In this document: positions 1 through 5,928 of the stretch, one piece after another
How the letters are laid out: every line of letters starts with the position of its first letter
How positions within the stretch are numbered: the stretch's first letter is position 1
Assembly: GCA_012798155.1 (NCBI GenBank)
Contig: JAAZNR010000646.1
Span: forward strand, 1-8,605
Direction of reading: 5' to 3'
Source of the DNA: Thermogutta sp.
GTDB lineage: Bacteria; Planctomycetota; Planctomycetia; Pirellulales; Thermoguttaceae
Length of the DNA stretch: 8,605 bases
Made by a program: the position numbers and the translations under genes
Notes under the pieces: generated by a model
What the model saw: the letters and a program-made list of their open reading frames with translations, nothing else
The model's database searches: none
Told to the model about the DNA's origin: nothing

Positions 1-753
1 CACGATCTGCGTCACCGACATGGAAGCTTTGCCCGCCGTGCCGGATGGGGCAAAGCCGAACAGCACGCCCTTTTCAGGAAAGGCTTGGCCGATCACCATC
101 CCCTGCGGATCGGAGACCAAGACCGGCCGGACATTGGACAATTGGAGATGTTCGGCGACCAACATGGCGGGATAGGCCTTTTCGAGATGCACCACAATGC
201 CCATGACCCTGCCGTCGCGGAAATGGGTCTCGACGCGAGTGAACGGCCCGACCGCGTACAAATGCAGCAGATCGCCGTCCTGCTCCACCTGCGCTGTGGG
301 CTCCCCCCAAGCTTTGCGGACCTCTTCCATCGTCGAAACGCCGGGCGTAATGCCGTTGAATGCGGCGGGATCGACGGTCACTTCCGTGTTCGTGACGGGA
401 TCGGCGGCCGGTTCCAAACCTGAAGCTTGATCGGCTCCGGCTGCGGTGTCGGCCGGTCCCGCGTCGTGAGCGCCATCGGCGGATGAGGCGGGCACGCCGG
501 TCGATTCGGCGGCGTCCGTTTGGGTTGCTTCGGTGCGCAGCGTGAGCGTGGGGCCTGTTTCCGCCGGAACCACCGCCGGTTCAAGCGTCGCCTGCGAGTT
601 TCGCGCTGCGTCCCCGCCTAATTGCACTGCCACGCCGTCGTTCGTCGACGGCACAACGCCGTCCTGGCTGCGGACCAAGGGGCCGAAGAATAGCACCATG
701 CCCGAAAAGATCGGCACGAAAAGGCGTCGAACCATCGACGGAAGGGAACGCAT
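1..753 (-). CDS. Exported protein with a BamE/SmpA-like motif, C-terminus beyond the window
   Basis: Partial gene: the reading frame is open for 251 codons from ATG at 753 and runs off the left edge. An AGGAGG Shine-Dalgarno sits at 766-761, eight bases before the ATG, so this start is preferred over the internal Met at residue 7. Residues 1-30 form a basic-then-hydrophobic signal peptide or membrane anchor. Residues 31-130 are a low-complexity linker rich in Ala, Thr, Pro, Asp and Glu. From about residue 133 comes a compact domain opening with GVSTMEEVRKAWGEP, the G-x-S/T-x-x-E-V-x(4)-G-x-P pattern of BamE/SmpA-like small domains. From memory, planctomycetes have exported proteins in which a domain like this precedes TPR repeats, but that part would lie outside the window. 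The function is unknown; a periplasmic or envelope role is inferred from the signal and the domain type. Confidence 0.72.
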   Translation of the reverse strand, partial: MRSLPSMVRRLFVPIFSGMVLFFGPLVRSQDGVVPSTNDGVAVQLGGDAARNSQATLEPAVVPAETGPTLTLRTEATQTDAAESTGVPASSADGAHDAGPADTAAGADQASGLEPAADPVTNTEVTVDPAAFNGITPGVSTMEEVRKAWGEPTAQVEQDGDLLHLYAVGPFTRVETHFRDGRVMGIVVHLEKAYPAMLVAEHLQLSNVRPVLVSDPQGMVIGQAFPEKGVLFGFAPSGTAGKASMSVTQIV

Positions 754-760
754 AGCGAGT

Positions 761-766
761 TCCTCC
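761..766 (-). promoter_or_regulatory. Shine-Dalgarno of the BamE-like gene
   Basis: AGGAGG on the minus strand, eight bases before the ATG at 753. It fixes the start of an open frame that has no stop codon inside the window. Confidence 0.75.
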
Positions 767-1069
767 TGAACATCGCGGCCCTGTAGGGGGGCCTAAAAAA
801 CGCACGCGAGTGTCCCCGCCCGCCCACGAGGGACCGGAACCTGCGATCGCGGCACGCCAATCCGATGCACCCGGCTCCGCCGACGTGATTCCCCAAAAGA
901 AGATTTTCCACGGCGAATCGGGGACGGCCGATCCTGGCACTCGCCGAACCCCTTCCCCGGCGAATTCCTCGCCCATGCCACGGATGCAGCCTGCCGAGTC
1001 GGCTGGTAGTTTAGCGTCCCCTTTCCATTTGCGTCCAGAGCGTTTTTCCCCGCCTCCGAGACGAGGGTG

Positions 1070-1091
1070 CGTCAGGCGATTTGCTCTGACG
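1070..1091. repeat. Inverted repeat CGTCAG / CTGACG
   Basis: Arms at 1070-1075 and 1086-1091 pair perfectly around a ten-base loop, which holds a further GC/GC pair. There is no T-run on either side, so it does not look like an intrinsic terminator. It is the first element of the repeat cluster in this spacer. Confidence 0.5.
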
Positions 1092-1110
1092 GCCGGAGTG
1101 CAAGAAAACG

Positions 1111-1137
1111 TCCGTAGGACGGAGGAATCCGTAGGAC
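1111..1137. repeat. Direct repeat TCCGTAGGAC, two copies
   Basis: Exact ten-base copies at 1111-1120 and 1128-1137, with a period of 17 bases. The first copy lies within GTCC-GTA-GGAC (1110-1120), a small inverted repeat. Confidence 0.65.
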
Positions 1138-1172
1138 AGGAATTGTGTATCCTTGGGTTAAAGCTGCGCGAA

Positions 1173-1225
1173 CTGAGAAGCCCTGGCAATAAGAGGCAAT
1201 AAGAGCTGAGAAGCCCTGGCAATAA
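1173..1225. repeat. Direct repeat, two exact 20-base copies
   Basis: The unit ctgagaagccctggcaataa occurs exactly at 1173-1192 and 1206-1225, with a period of 33 bases. Between and overlapping them the ten-base unit ggcaataaga is repeated in tandem at 1185-1194 and 1195-1204. The nesting suggests slippage or duplication within a small repeat unit. Confidence 0.85.
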
Positions 1226-1240
1226 ACTGCCAAGTTCAAG

Positions 1241-1282
1241 GAGGGACGACGATGACGCAACCAAGAGGGACGACGATCACGC
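1241..1282. repeat. Direct repeat, 18-base units with one mismatch
   Basis: Units at 1241-1258 and 1265-1282 share 17 of 18 bases (core gagggacgacgat), with a period of 24 bases. They continue the series of short duplications that starts near 1110. Confidence 0.75.
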
Positions 1283-1306
1283 GAGCAAGGATGAGCGCGG
1301 GGCTGC

Positions 1307-1372
1307 CACTGCCGGCTCGTCCGGCAGTGCGTTTGCGTGGTGTGGAAAGCACTGCTGGGCCGGCCAGCCGTG
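1307..1372. repeat. Pair of related hairpins, REP-like
   Basis: The first hairpin has perfect nine-base arms, cactgccgg at 1307-1315 and ccggcagtg at 1321-1329, with a five-base loop. The second has arms cactgctgg at 1350-1358 and ccagccgtg at 1364-1372, again with a five-base loop and one mismatch. The arms of the two are near-identical in sequence, so they are two copies of one element in the same orientation. This arrangement resembles REP/BIME-type intergenic elements. Similar sequences in planctomycete spacers are a recollection, not something checked here. Confidence 0.65.
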
Positions 1373-1389
1373 GCACCCGGCGGACAAGG

Positions 1390-1445
1390 CGCAGAGGGAG
1401 AAGAATCGGTATAGCCGCAACTCTATGTTCTCCGTCTTCTCTGCG
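1390..1445. repeat. Inverted repeat CGCAGAG / CTCTGCG flanking the start of the pyrimidine tract
   Basis: Seven-base arms at 1390-1396 and 1439-1445. The left arm sits in a purine-rich run (about 1387-1405) and the right arm in the pyrimidine-rich tract, so part of the run can fold back on the tract. Weak evidence for a function. Confidence 0.35.
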
Positions 1446-1490
1446 TCTCCATCTTTTCCATTTCCTTCTCTACTCACTTCCCCTCCGTGC
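1421..1490. repeat. Pyrimidine-rich tract on the plus strand
   Basis: By count, 59 of 70 bases are C or T, with repeated short words such as ctctgcg, tctcc and cttctc. The minus strand is correspondingly purine-rich. Such a bias is far from the surrounding composition and is not explained by any coding frame I trust. Confidence 0.6.
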
Positions 1491-1501
1491 CGTCTGCGTT
1501 C

Positions 1502-1529
1502 TCTGGGATTCCAGCTTGCCATTCCCAGA
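1502..1529. repeat. Inverted repeat TCTGGGA / TCCCAGA
   Basis: Seven-base perfect arms at 1502-1508 and 1523-1529 with a 14-base loop, directly after the pyrimidine-rich tract. It lies about 170 bases beyond the sulfatase stop codon on the minus strand and has no T-run, so a terminator role is only a possibility. Confidence 0.4.
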
Positions 1530-1564
1530 AGCCCAATGGTTTCCAGTTCCAGCCGGGTGGCGGG

Positions 1565-1614
1565 GGCGAATTCGCCAGCCCCATGCGCTCGGTCACGACA
1601 GAGCGTGCCCCTCC
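1565..1614. repeat. Palindrome and possible dispersed repeat downstream of the sulfatase
   Basis: Bases 1565-1576 are a perfect 12-base palindrome, ggcgaattcgcc, flanked by G4 and CCCC runs that extend the pairing imperfectly. Bases 1591-1614 (core cacgacagagcgtgcccctc) resemble a motif that I recall as scattered through planctomycete intergenic DNA. That recollection is unverified. Confidence 0.35.
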
Positions 1615-1698
1615 ATTGCGCTACCCCTGATGCGCCGCGCTCCCTCGTGGCCGCGCAAACGGAAATGCCATTCCACTTCGAAGGTCACCGGAAGAAGG

Positions 1699-3231
1699 TC
1701 ACGGGAACGATGCGCGGCGGTCGAGGGCCCGGCCGGGTTGCCAGTGGAATCGCGGATCGCCTTCCTCCAATGTTCCCGCCGGGCGAGCACCCTTGGCCGG
1801 CATCTTGCGCAAGGCGTCGCCGAGGTCCTCTCGCATCGCGTCCGCTAGGGCTTCCATCTCCTGAACCACTTCCGGGTGCTGGTCCGCCAGGTTCTTGGTT
1901 TCGCCGGGGTCCGATTCCAGATCAAAAAGCGAGAGACCGATGGATGCCCGTTCGTAAGGTGCCGGAGTGCCGCCGGTACCGCCCGGGCGACCCGCCAAGG
2001 TTTGGTAATTATGCGGAAAATGAAGCTTCCACTTTCCCATGCGGACGGCGTGCAGTTCTTTGTTCCAGTAAAAGTACAGGGCCTGGTGCGGGCTTTTCGC
2101 GTCGGCGTCGCCGCGCACCAGGGGCAGAATGCTCAGGCCGTCGATCTTGTGCGGGGGCAACGCGGCGCCGATGATCTCCGCGATGGTCGGCAGGAGATCG
2201 ATGGTCATGACAGGCTCGCGGCAACGCGTACCCGCGGGGACCGTTCCCGGCCACCACATCACGGTGGGCACGCGGCATCCGCCGTCGAACATCGTGCCCT
2301 TTCCCTCGCGGAGCGGTTTGGCCGAGCCGGCATGATCGCCGTAGGACAGCCAGGGGCCGTTGTCCGTCGTGAAAATCACCAGCGTTCGCCGGTCGAGTTG
2401 ATTCTCGCGGAGCGTGTCGAGGATTCGGCCGACCGACCAATCGACCTCCATGACCACGTCCCCGAACAGGCCGCGACGGCTTTTGCCCGCAAATTTGTCG
2501 CTGACGTGAAGCGGGACGTGGACCATGGAATGGGGTACGTAAAGCAGGAACGGGCGATCCTTATTCCTCTCGATGAAGTCCACGGCATGTTCCGTGTACC
2601 AAGTTGTCAGATTCCTTTGGTCGTCGCCCGTCACATCGTCGTCGATCACCTCGGTTTGCTGCAAGAGCGGCAGGTTGGGGTAATTTCGTCCGGCCGTGGG
2701 GTGAAACGGCCACATGTCGTTGGAGTAGGGCAGACCGAAGTATTCGTCGAAGCCGTGGCTTGCCGGCAAGAACTTGGGGTGGTGCCCCAGGTGCCACTTG
2801 CCGAAGCAGGCCGTCGCATAACCCTTTTGCTTGGCGATCTCGGCGATGGTGACTTCGTCGGCGCTAAGCCCATGTTTGGCCGTGTGGTTCAGCGCGCCGA
2901 GGATGCCCACCCGAATGTTGTAGCACCCGGTGATCAGGCCGGCGCGGGACGCCGAGCAGACGGCTTGCGTGACGTAGAAATCGGTGAAGACCCGCCCTTC
3001 CGCGGCCATGCGATCCAAATGCGGGGTGGAATAGCCCTCGGCCCCGAACGGCCCGATATCCGCGTAACCCATGTCGTCAATAAAGATGATCACGAAATTC
3101 GGCGGCGCATCCGCCGTCGGGGAAGCGGCGTAGGCCATGGAGGCGGGGCAAAGCGACGCCGCCGTGAATCCTACCAAGAGCCGAGAAAAAACGGCGGGGA
3201 TGTGTGGTCTTGCGGCGCGACTCGTCGTCAT
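1699..3231 (-). CDS. Secreted sulfatase, arylsulfatase A-like, formylglycine type
   Basis: A 510-residue enzyme that would hydrolyse sulfate esters outside the cytoplasm. Residues 1-36 are an Arg-containing, hydrophobic signal peptide ending near MAYAA. Sulfatase motifs follow in order: IIFIDDMGYADIG with metal ligands D52 and D53; CSASRAGLITG at 92-102, where C92 would be converted to formylglycine and R96 stabilises it; FGKWHLG with K145 and H147; H234 and H238; and FTTDNGPW with ligands D290 and N291. The C-terminal region (HAVRMGKWKLHFPH, then LFDLESDPGETKNLAD) is typical of the arylsulfatase A/GALNS group. The substrate cannot be told. The start at 3231 has GAGGAG ten bases upstream and places the signal peptide at the N-terminus; an upstream Met at 3363 would bury it. 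No sulfatase-maturing enzyme is encoded in the window. The motif has Ala where many family members have Pro (C-x-P-S-R). Confidence 0.93.
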   Translation of the reverse strand: MTTSRAARPHIPAVFSRLLVGFTAASLCPASMAYAASPTADAPPNFVIIFIDDMGYADIGPFGAEGYSTPHLDRMAAEGRVFTDFYVTQAVCSASRAGLITGCYNIRVGILGALNHTAKHGLSADEVTIAEIAKQKGYATACFGKWHLGHHPKFLPASHGFDEYFGLPYSNDMWPFHPTAGRNYPNLPLLQQTEVIDDDVTGDDQRNLTTWYTEHAVDFIERNKDRPFLLYVPHSMVHVPLHVSDKFAGKSRRGLFGDVVMEVDWSVGRILDTLRENQLDRRTLVIFTTDNGPWLSYGDHAGSAKPLREGKGTMFDGGCRVPTVMWWPGTVPAGTRCREPVMTIDLLPTIAEIIGAALPPHKIDGLSILPLVRGDADAKSPHQALYFYWNKELHAVRMGKWKLHFPHNYQTLAGRPGGTGGTPAPYERASIGLSLFDLESDPGETKNLADQHPEVVQEMEALADAMREDLGDALRKMPAKGARPAGTLEEGDPRFHWQPGRALDRRASFP

Positions 3232-3379
3232 GGTCGGTTGGCTCCTCGGCAAATCGGTTTTGGAAGACGTAGCGGTTCCCGGGCTGTTGCAAGCCGAAAA
3301 CGTACCCGACCCATCCACACCCGAAGGCACCGGCCGCATTTTTCCAGGCTTCCTGGCGAGCATGAAGACGGTCCCCGTG

Positions 3380-3390
3380 AACGGTTACTG
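3380..3390 (-). promoter_or_regulatory. Copy 1 of the CAGTAACCGTT motif, sulfatase leader
   Basis: Read in the sulfatase direction the sequence is CAGTAACCGTT followed by CAC. It matches 11 bases of the palindromic site in the acs leader and lies about 148 bases before the sulfatase start. Possible operator half-site; no regulator is identified. Confidence 0.3.
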
Positions 3391-3450
3391 GCAAATGGAC
3401 GGGTTCGGGCGGACTCGCTCCGCTCTTCAGCCATGGATGATGTCGTGGCC

Positions 3451-3479
3451 AATATATCAAATCCCAATCGGCAAACCAA
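3451..3479 (-). promoter_or_regulatory. Candidate sigma70-type promoter of the sulfatase
   Basis: On the minus strand, TTGGTT (3479-3474), a 17-base spacer and TATATT (3456-3451). Transcription would begin near 3444 and give a leader of about 210 bases. The -10 box is good and the -35 box is only fair. Confidence 0.4.
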
Positions 3480-3566
3480 TGCTTTGCCGGGCGCTGCCGG
3501 TATGTTATTCGTCGCGTACCCCGGTTCTCCCTTCCGGAACGCGGCAAGCGGTGGTTTTCGCAATTA

Positions 3567-3595
3567 TTGACACCCATAACAGGGGCCCTTAGAAT
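3567..3595 (+). promoter_or_regulatory. Strong sigma70-type promoter of acs
   Basis: TTGACA (3567-3572), a 17-base spacer and TAGAAT (3590-3595). The -35 box is the full consensus, the spacing is optimal and the -10 box differs at one base. Transcription would start near 3602, giving a leader of about 80 bases. Confidence 0.75.
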
Positions 3596-3643
3596 CAGGC
3601 AGTCATTCGGATCGAACGGCTGCGCAAGTCGATTCTTCCGTTC

Positions 3644-3656
3644 AGTAACCGTTACT
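3644..3656. promoter_or_regulatory. Palindrome AGTAAC-C-GTTACT in the acs leader
   Basis: A perfect six-plus-six inverted repeat around one central base, between the acs promoter and the ribosome site. Its left part recurs, with the same sense orientation, in the leader of the divergent sulfatase. It could bind a dimeric repressor acting as a roadblock or a protein acting on the RNA; this is inference. Confidence 0.4.
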
Positions 3657-3668
3657 CTTTCCGGAAAG

Positions 3669-3673
3669 GGAGG
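3669..3673 (+). promoter_or_regulatory. Shine-Dalgarno that sets the acs start
   Basis: GGAGG eight bases before the ATG at 3682. The alternative GTG at 3673 shares its last base, so only the ATG can use it. Confidence 0.75.
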
Positions 3674-3681
3674 TGCCATCG

Positions 3682-5643
3682 ATGGCAGCGCAGGGACAAT
3701 CAGGTATCGTGAACGTCATGAAAGAGGCCCGCCTGTTTCCCCCTTCTCAGGAGTTCTCTTCCAAGGCCCGTATCAAATCCATGGCGGAATACGAGGCCCT
3801 GTGGCAACGTGCCAAAGATGATCCGGAAGGCTTTTGGGGAGAGTTGGCCAAGGAGTTGCACTGGTTCAAACCGTTCAAAAAGGTTTTGATCTGGAACGAG
3901 CCGTTCGCGGAATGGTTCGCGGGCGGGCAGACCAACATCTCATACAATTGCCTCGACGCCCATCTGACCACTTGGCGGCGGAACAAGGCGGCGTACATTT
4001 GGGAAGGCGAGCCGGGCGACGTTCGCATTTTGACCTATGAGATGCTGCATCGCGAGGTCTGCAAGTTCGCGAACGTGCTCAAAGGGTTGGGCATCCAAAA
4101 GGGCGACCGCGTTTCCCTCTACATGCCGATGGTCCCCGAGCTGGCGATCGCCATGCTGGCCTGCGCGCGAATCGGGGCCGTGCACTCCGTGGTCTTCGGC
4201 GGATTCGCGGCGGAAGCCCTGGCGGATCGCAACAACGACGCCCAGGCGAAACTGATGATCACGGCCGACGGTGGTTGGCGGCGCGGCAAGATCGTCCCCT
4301 TGAAGGACAATGTCGATGCGGCCTTGGCGAAGTCGCCGAGCGTGCAGAAGTGCATCGTCTTCAAACGGACCGGCCAAGATATTCCCATGGAGGAGGGTCG
4401 CGATCTGTGGTGGCATGAGCTGATGGCGAACGCCTCCGCGGATTGCCCGGCCGAACCGATGGACAGCGAAGCGCCGCTGTTTTTGCTGTACACCAGCGGC
4501 TCCACCGGCAAGCCGAAGGGTGTCAAGCACACCACCGCGGGCTACAATCTGTACGCCAAGAAGACGACCGAGTGGGTGTTCGACGTCCGCGACGACGACA
4601 TCTACTGGTGCACGGCCGACATCGGCTGGATCACCGGCCACACGTACATCGTGTACGGTCCGCTTTCGGCGGGAGCGACTTCCTTCATGTACGAAGGTGC
4701 GCCGAACTTCCCCGCCGAGGATCGTTGGTGGGATATGATCGAGCGCTACAAGATCAACATCTTGTACACGGCGCCCACGGCCATCCGCACGTGCATCAAA
4801 TGGGGCGACGACCACGTGGAAAAGCACGATCTTTCCAGCCTCCGCCTGTTGGGCAGCGTGGGCGAGGGGATCAATCCCGAGGCCTGGATGTGGTACTACG
4901 AAAAGATCGGCGGCGGTCGCTGCCCCATCGTGGACACCTGGTGGCAAACGGAAACCGGGGGCATCATGATTTCTCCGCTCCCCGGTTGCACGCCGCTCAA
5001 GCCGGGAAGCGCCACCAAGCCCTTGCCGGGCATCGTCCCGGAAGTGGTCGGGGAAGACGGCAAGCCCGTTCCTCAGGGTACCGGCGGCTGGTTGGTCATC
5101 ACCCAACCCTGGCCGGCCATGCTGCGCGGCATTTGGGGCGATGACGAACGCTACAAGCGGCAGTATTGGTCCGATGTGCCCCATAAGTACCTCGCAGGCG
5201 ATAACGCACGTTGCGATGAGGACGGCTACTACTGGATCATGGGGCGAATCGACGACGTGCTGAATGTTTCCGGCCACCGCCTCAGCACGATCGAAGTGGA
5301 AAGCGCCCTGGTCAGCCATCCCGCCGTGGCCGAGGCGGCCGCCGTGGGGCGACCGCACGATGTCAAGGGCGAGGCCATCTGCGCCTTCGTGACCTTGGCC
5401 GAGGGCTTCGAACCGTCCGATCAATTGCGGGCGGAGTTGAAACAGCACGTCCGCAAAGAGATCGGCGCGCTGGCGGTCCCCGATGACATCCACTTCACGG
5501 CGGCCTTGCCGAAGACGCGGAGCGGCAAGATCATGCGACGCCTGTTGCGGGATATCGCGGCGGGCCGAGAGACCGTGGGCGACACCAGCACCCTGGAAGA
5601 TTACAGCGTGCTGGCCCGACTCCGTGCCGGCGACGAAGGTTGA
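3682..5643 (+). CDS. acs: Acetyl-CoA synthetase, AMP-forming
   Basis: Cytoplasmic enzyme that joins acetate, ATP and CoA into acetyl-CoA, AMP and pyrophosphate through acetyl-AMP. It has 653 residues, close to the 652 of E. coli Acs, and looks complete. Motifs seen: N-terminal YNCLDAHL (88-95); GGWRRGK (197-203) in the CoA-binding stretch; phosphate loop [11 protein letters not shown] (270-280); GWITGH (315-320); [10 protein letters not shown] (418-427), whose Trp pair closes the small acetate pocket; hinge region [13 protein letters not shown] (521-533); and KTRSGK (611-616), where K616 is the catalytic lysine usually controlled by acetylation. In GWITGH an Ile stands where the Salmonella enzyme has Val. 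The end GDTSTLED is typical of Acs. The ATG at 3682 has GGAGG eight bases upstream; the in-frame GTG at 3673 overlaps that site and is rejected. No acetyltransferase or deacetylase partner is nearby. Confidence 0.97.
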   Translation: MAAQGQSGIVNVMKEARLFPPSQEFSSKARIKSMAEYEALWQRAKDDPEGFWGELAKELHWFKPFKKVLIWNEPFAEWFAGGQTNISYNCLDAHLTTWRRNKAAYIWEGEPGDVRILTYEMLHREVCKFANVLKGLGIQKGDRVSLYMPMVPELAIAMLACARIGAVHSVVFGGFAAEALADRNNDAQAKLMITADGGWRRGKIVPLKDNVDAALAKSPSVQKCIVFKRTGQDIPMEEGRDLWWHELMANASADCPAEPMDSEAPLFLLYTSGSTGKPKGVKHTTAGYNLYAKKTTEWVFDVRDDDIYWCTADIGWITGHTYIVYGPLSAGATSFMYEGAPNFPAEDRWWDMIERYKINILYTAPTAIRTCIKWGDDHVEKHDLSSLRLLGSVGEGINPEAWMWYYEKIGGGRCPIVDTWWQTETGGIMISPLPGCTPLKPGSATKPLPGIVPEVVGEDGKPVPQGTGGWLVITQPWPAMLRGIWGDDERYKRQYWSDVPHKYLAGDNARCDEDGYYWIMGRIDDVLNVSGHRLSTIEVESALVSHPAVAEAAAVGRPHDVKGEAICAFVTLAEGFEPSDQLRAELKQHVRKEIGALAVPDDIHFTAALPKTRSGKIMRRLLRDIAAGRETVGDTSTLEDYSVLARLRAGDEG

Positions 5644-5771
5644 TCGGCCGTAGCTTGACCACCGAACCTACGCTCGCAAGGCGGCGAGAAGGCGAGTCCG
5701 CCCCATTACGAAATGGCGGCCCGCGGGGACGGATGCTTCGTGTCGGTAGCTGTTGATGAGATTGAGGCACT

Positions 5772-5812
5772 CCGCCCGCGGCGGCCTGACCCGGCTGCCG
5801 GGGGCGGTTTTT
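5772..5812 (+). terminator. Rho-independent terminator after acs
   Basis: The arms CCGCCC (5772-5777) and GGGCGG (5802-5807) enclose a second stem, CCGG with CCGG (5791-5794 and 5798-5801), and are followed at once by five T (5808-5812). It lies about 130 bases after the acs stop and just before the next promoter, so it separates the two units. Confidence 0.65.
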
Positions 5813-5831
5813 GCTTTCCGGGGGATTTTGC

Positions 5832-5861
5832 TTGACCCATGCTTGTGCGGCCCTCTATATT
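5832..5861 (+). promoter_or_regulatory. Sigma70-type promoter of the SpsF-like gene
   Basis: TTGACC (5832-5837), an 18-base spacer and TATATT (5856-5861). Transcription would start near 5868. It covers the upstream ATG at 5839, which shows that this ATG is not the true start. Confidence 0.65.
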
Positions 5862-5912
5862 GGAAGGCGAACGCAAGTCCGGCATCTGTGAGCGACTGGA
5901 GACGAAGAGCCG

Positions 5913-5922
5913 AAAGGAGGTG
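5913..5922 (+). promoter_or_regulatory. Near-perfect Shine-Dalgarno that sets the SpsF-like start
   Basis: AAAGGAGGTG, complementary to the usual 16S 3' end over most of its length, with eight bases between GGAGG and the ATG at 5929. Confidence 0.85.
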
Positions 5923-5928
5923 GGCCGG

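Larger units (their letters stand above)
754..1698. other. Gene-poor, repeat-rich spacer (about 945 bases)
   Basis: This spacer lies between the starting end of the BamE-like gene and the 3' end of the sulfatase, both on the minus strand. Open frames exist here on both strands, but their translations are rich in Arg, Pro, Ser and Ala, resemble no family I recognise and lack convincing ribosome sites. Bases 754-1060 must hold the promoter of the BamE-like gene, but I see no clear -35/-10 pair. From about 1070 to 1625 the DNA is a series of short direct repeats, hairpins and a pyrimidine-rich tract, listed separately. Confidence 0.7.
3232..3681. other. Divergent regulatory region between sulfatase and acs (450 bases)
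   Basis: The sulfatase and acs start from opposite sides of this spacer. It holds a candidate promoter for each gene and the sequence CAGTAACCGTT once in each leader. I see no convincing small gene in it; the open frames present overlap the promoters or read into the sulfatase. Confidence 0.65.
5644..5928. other. Spacer between acs and the SpsF-like gene (285 bases)
   Basis: Besides the terminator and promoter listed separately, it contains a small hairpin with arms CCATT (5703-5707) and AATGG (5712-5716) and short outer CCG/CGG pairs. That hairpin lacks a T-run and has no assigned role. Confidence 0.5.

Noticed and set aside
810..1202. Possible gene of 130 codons in the left spacer
   Set aside because: No ribosome site, Arg/Pro/Ser-rich translation and it runs into the direct repeats.
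1173..1282. CRISPR-like array
   Set aside because: Only two copies of each unit, with different periods and no constant-length unique spacers.
1252..1848. Possible gene of 198 codons across the twin hairpins and pyrimidine tract
   Set aside because: It follows a GGAGG at 1239-1243, but the translation tracks the repeats and the pyrimidine bias, has no domain and overlaps the sulfatase 3' end.
1876..3570. Long open frame (564 codons) antisense to the sulfatase
   Set aside because: It is a shadow of the GC-rich coding strand of the sulfatase; its translation has no recognisable domain and it crosses the divergent promoter region.
3940..5493. Long open frame (517 codons) antisense to acs
   Set aside because: Mirror frame of acs, rich in Gly, Asp, His and Arg without motifs; acs itself is certain.
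5839..5928. N-terminal extension of the SpsF-like protein from ATG 5839
   Set aside because: This ATG lies inside the predicted promoter, before the expected transcription start, while ATG 5929 has an excellent ribosome site.
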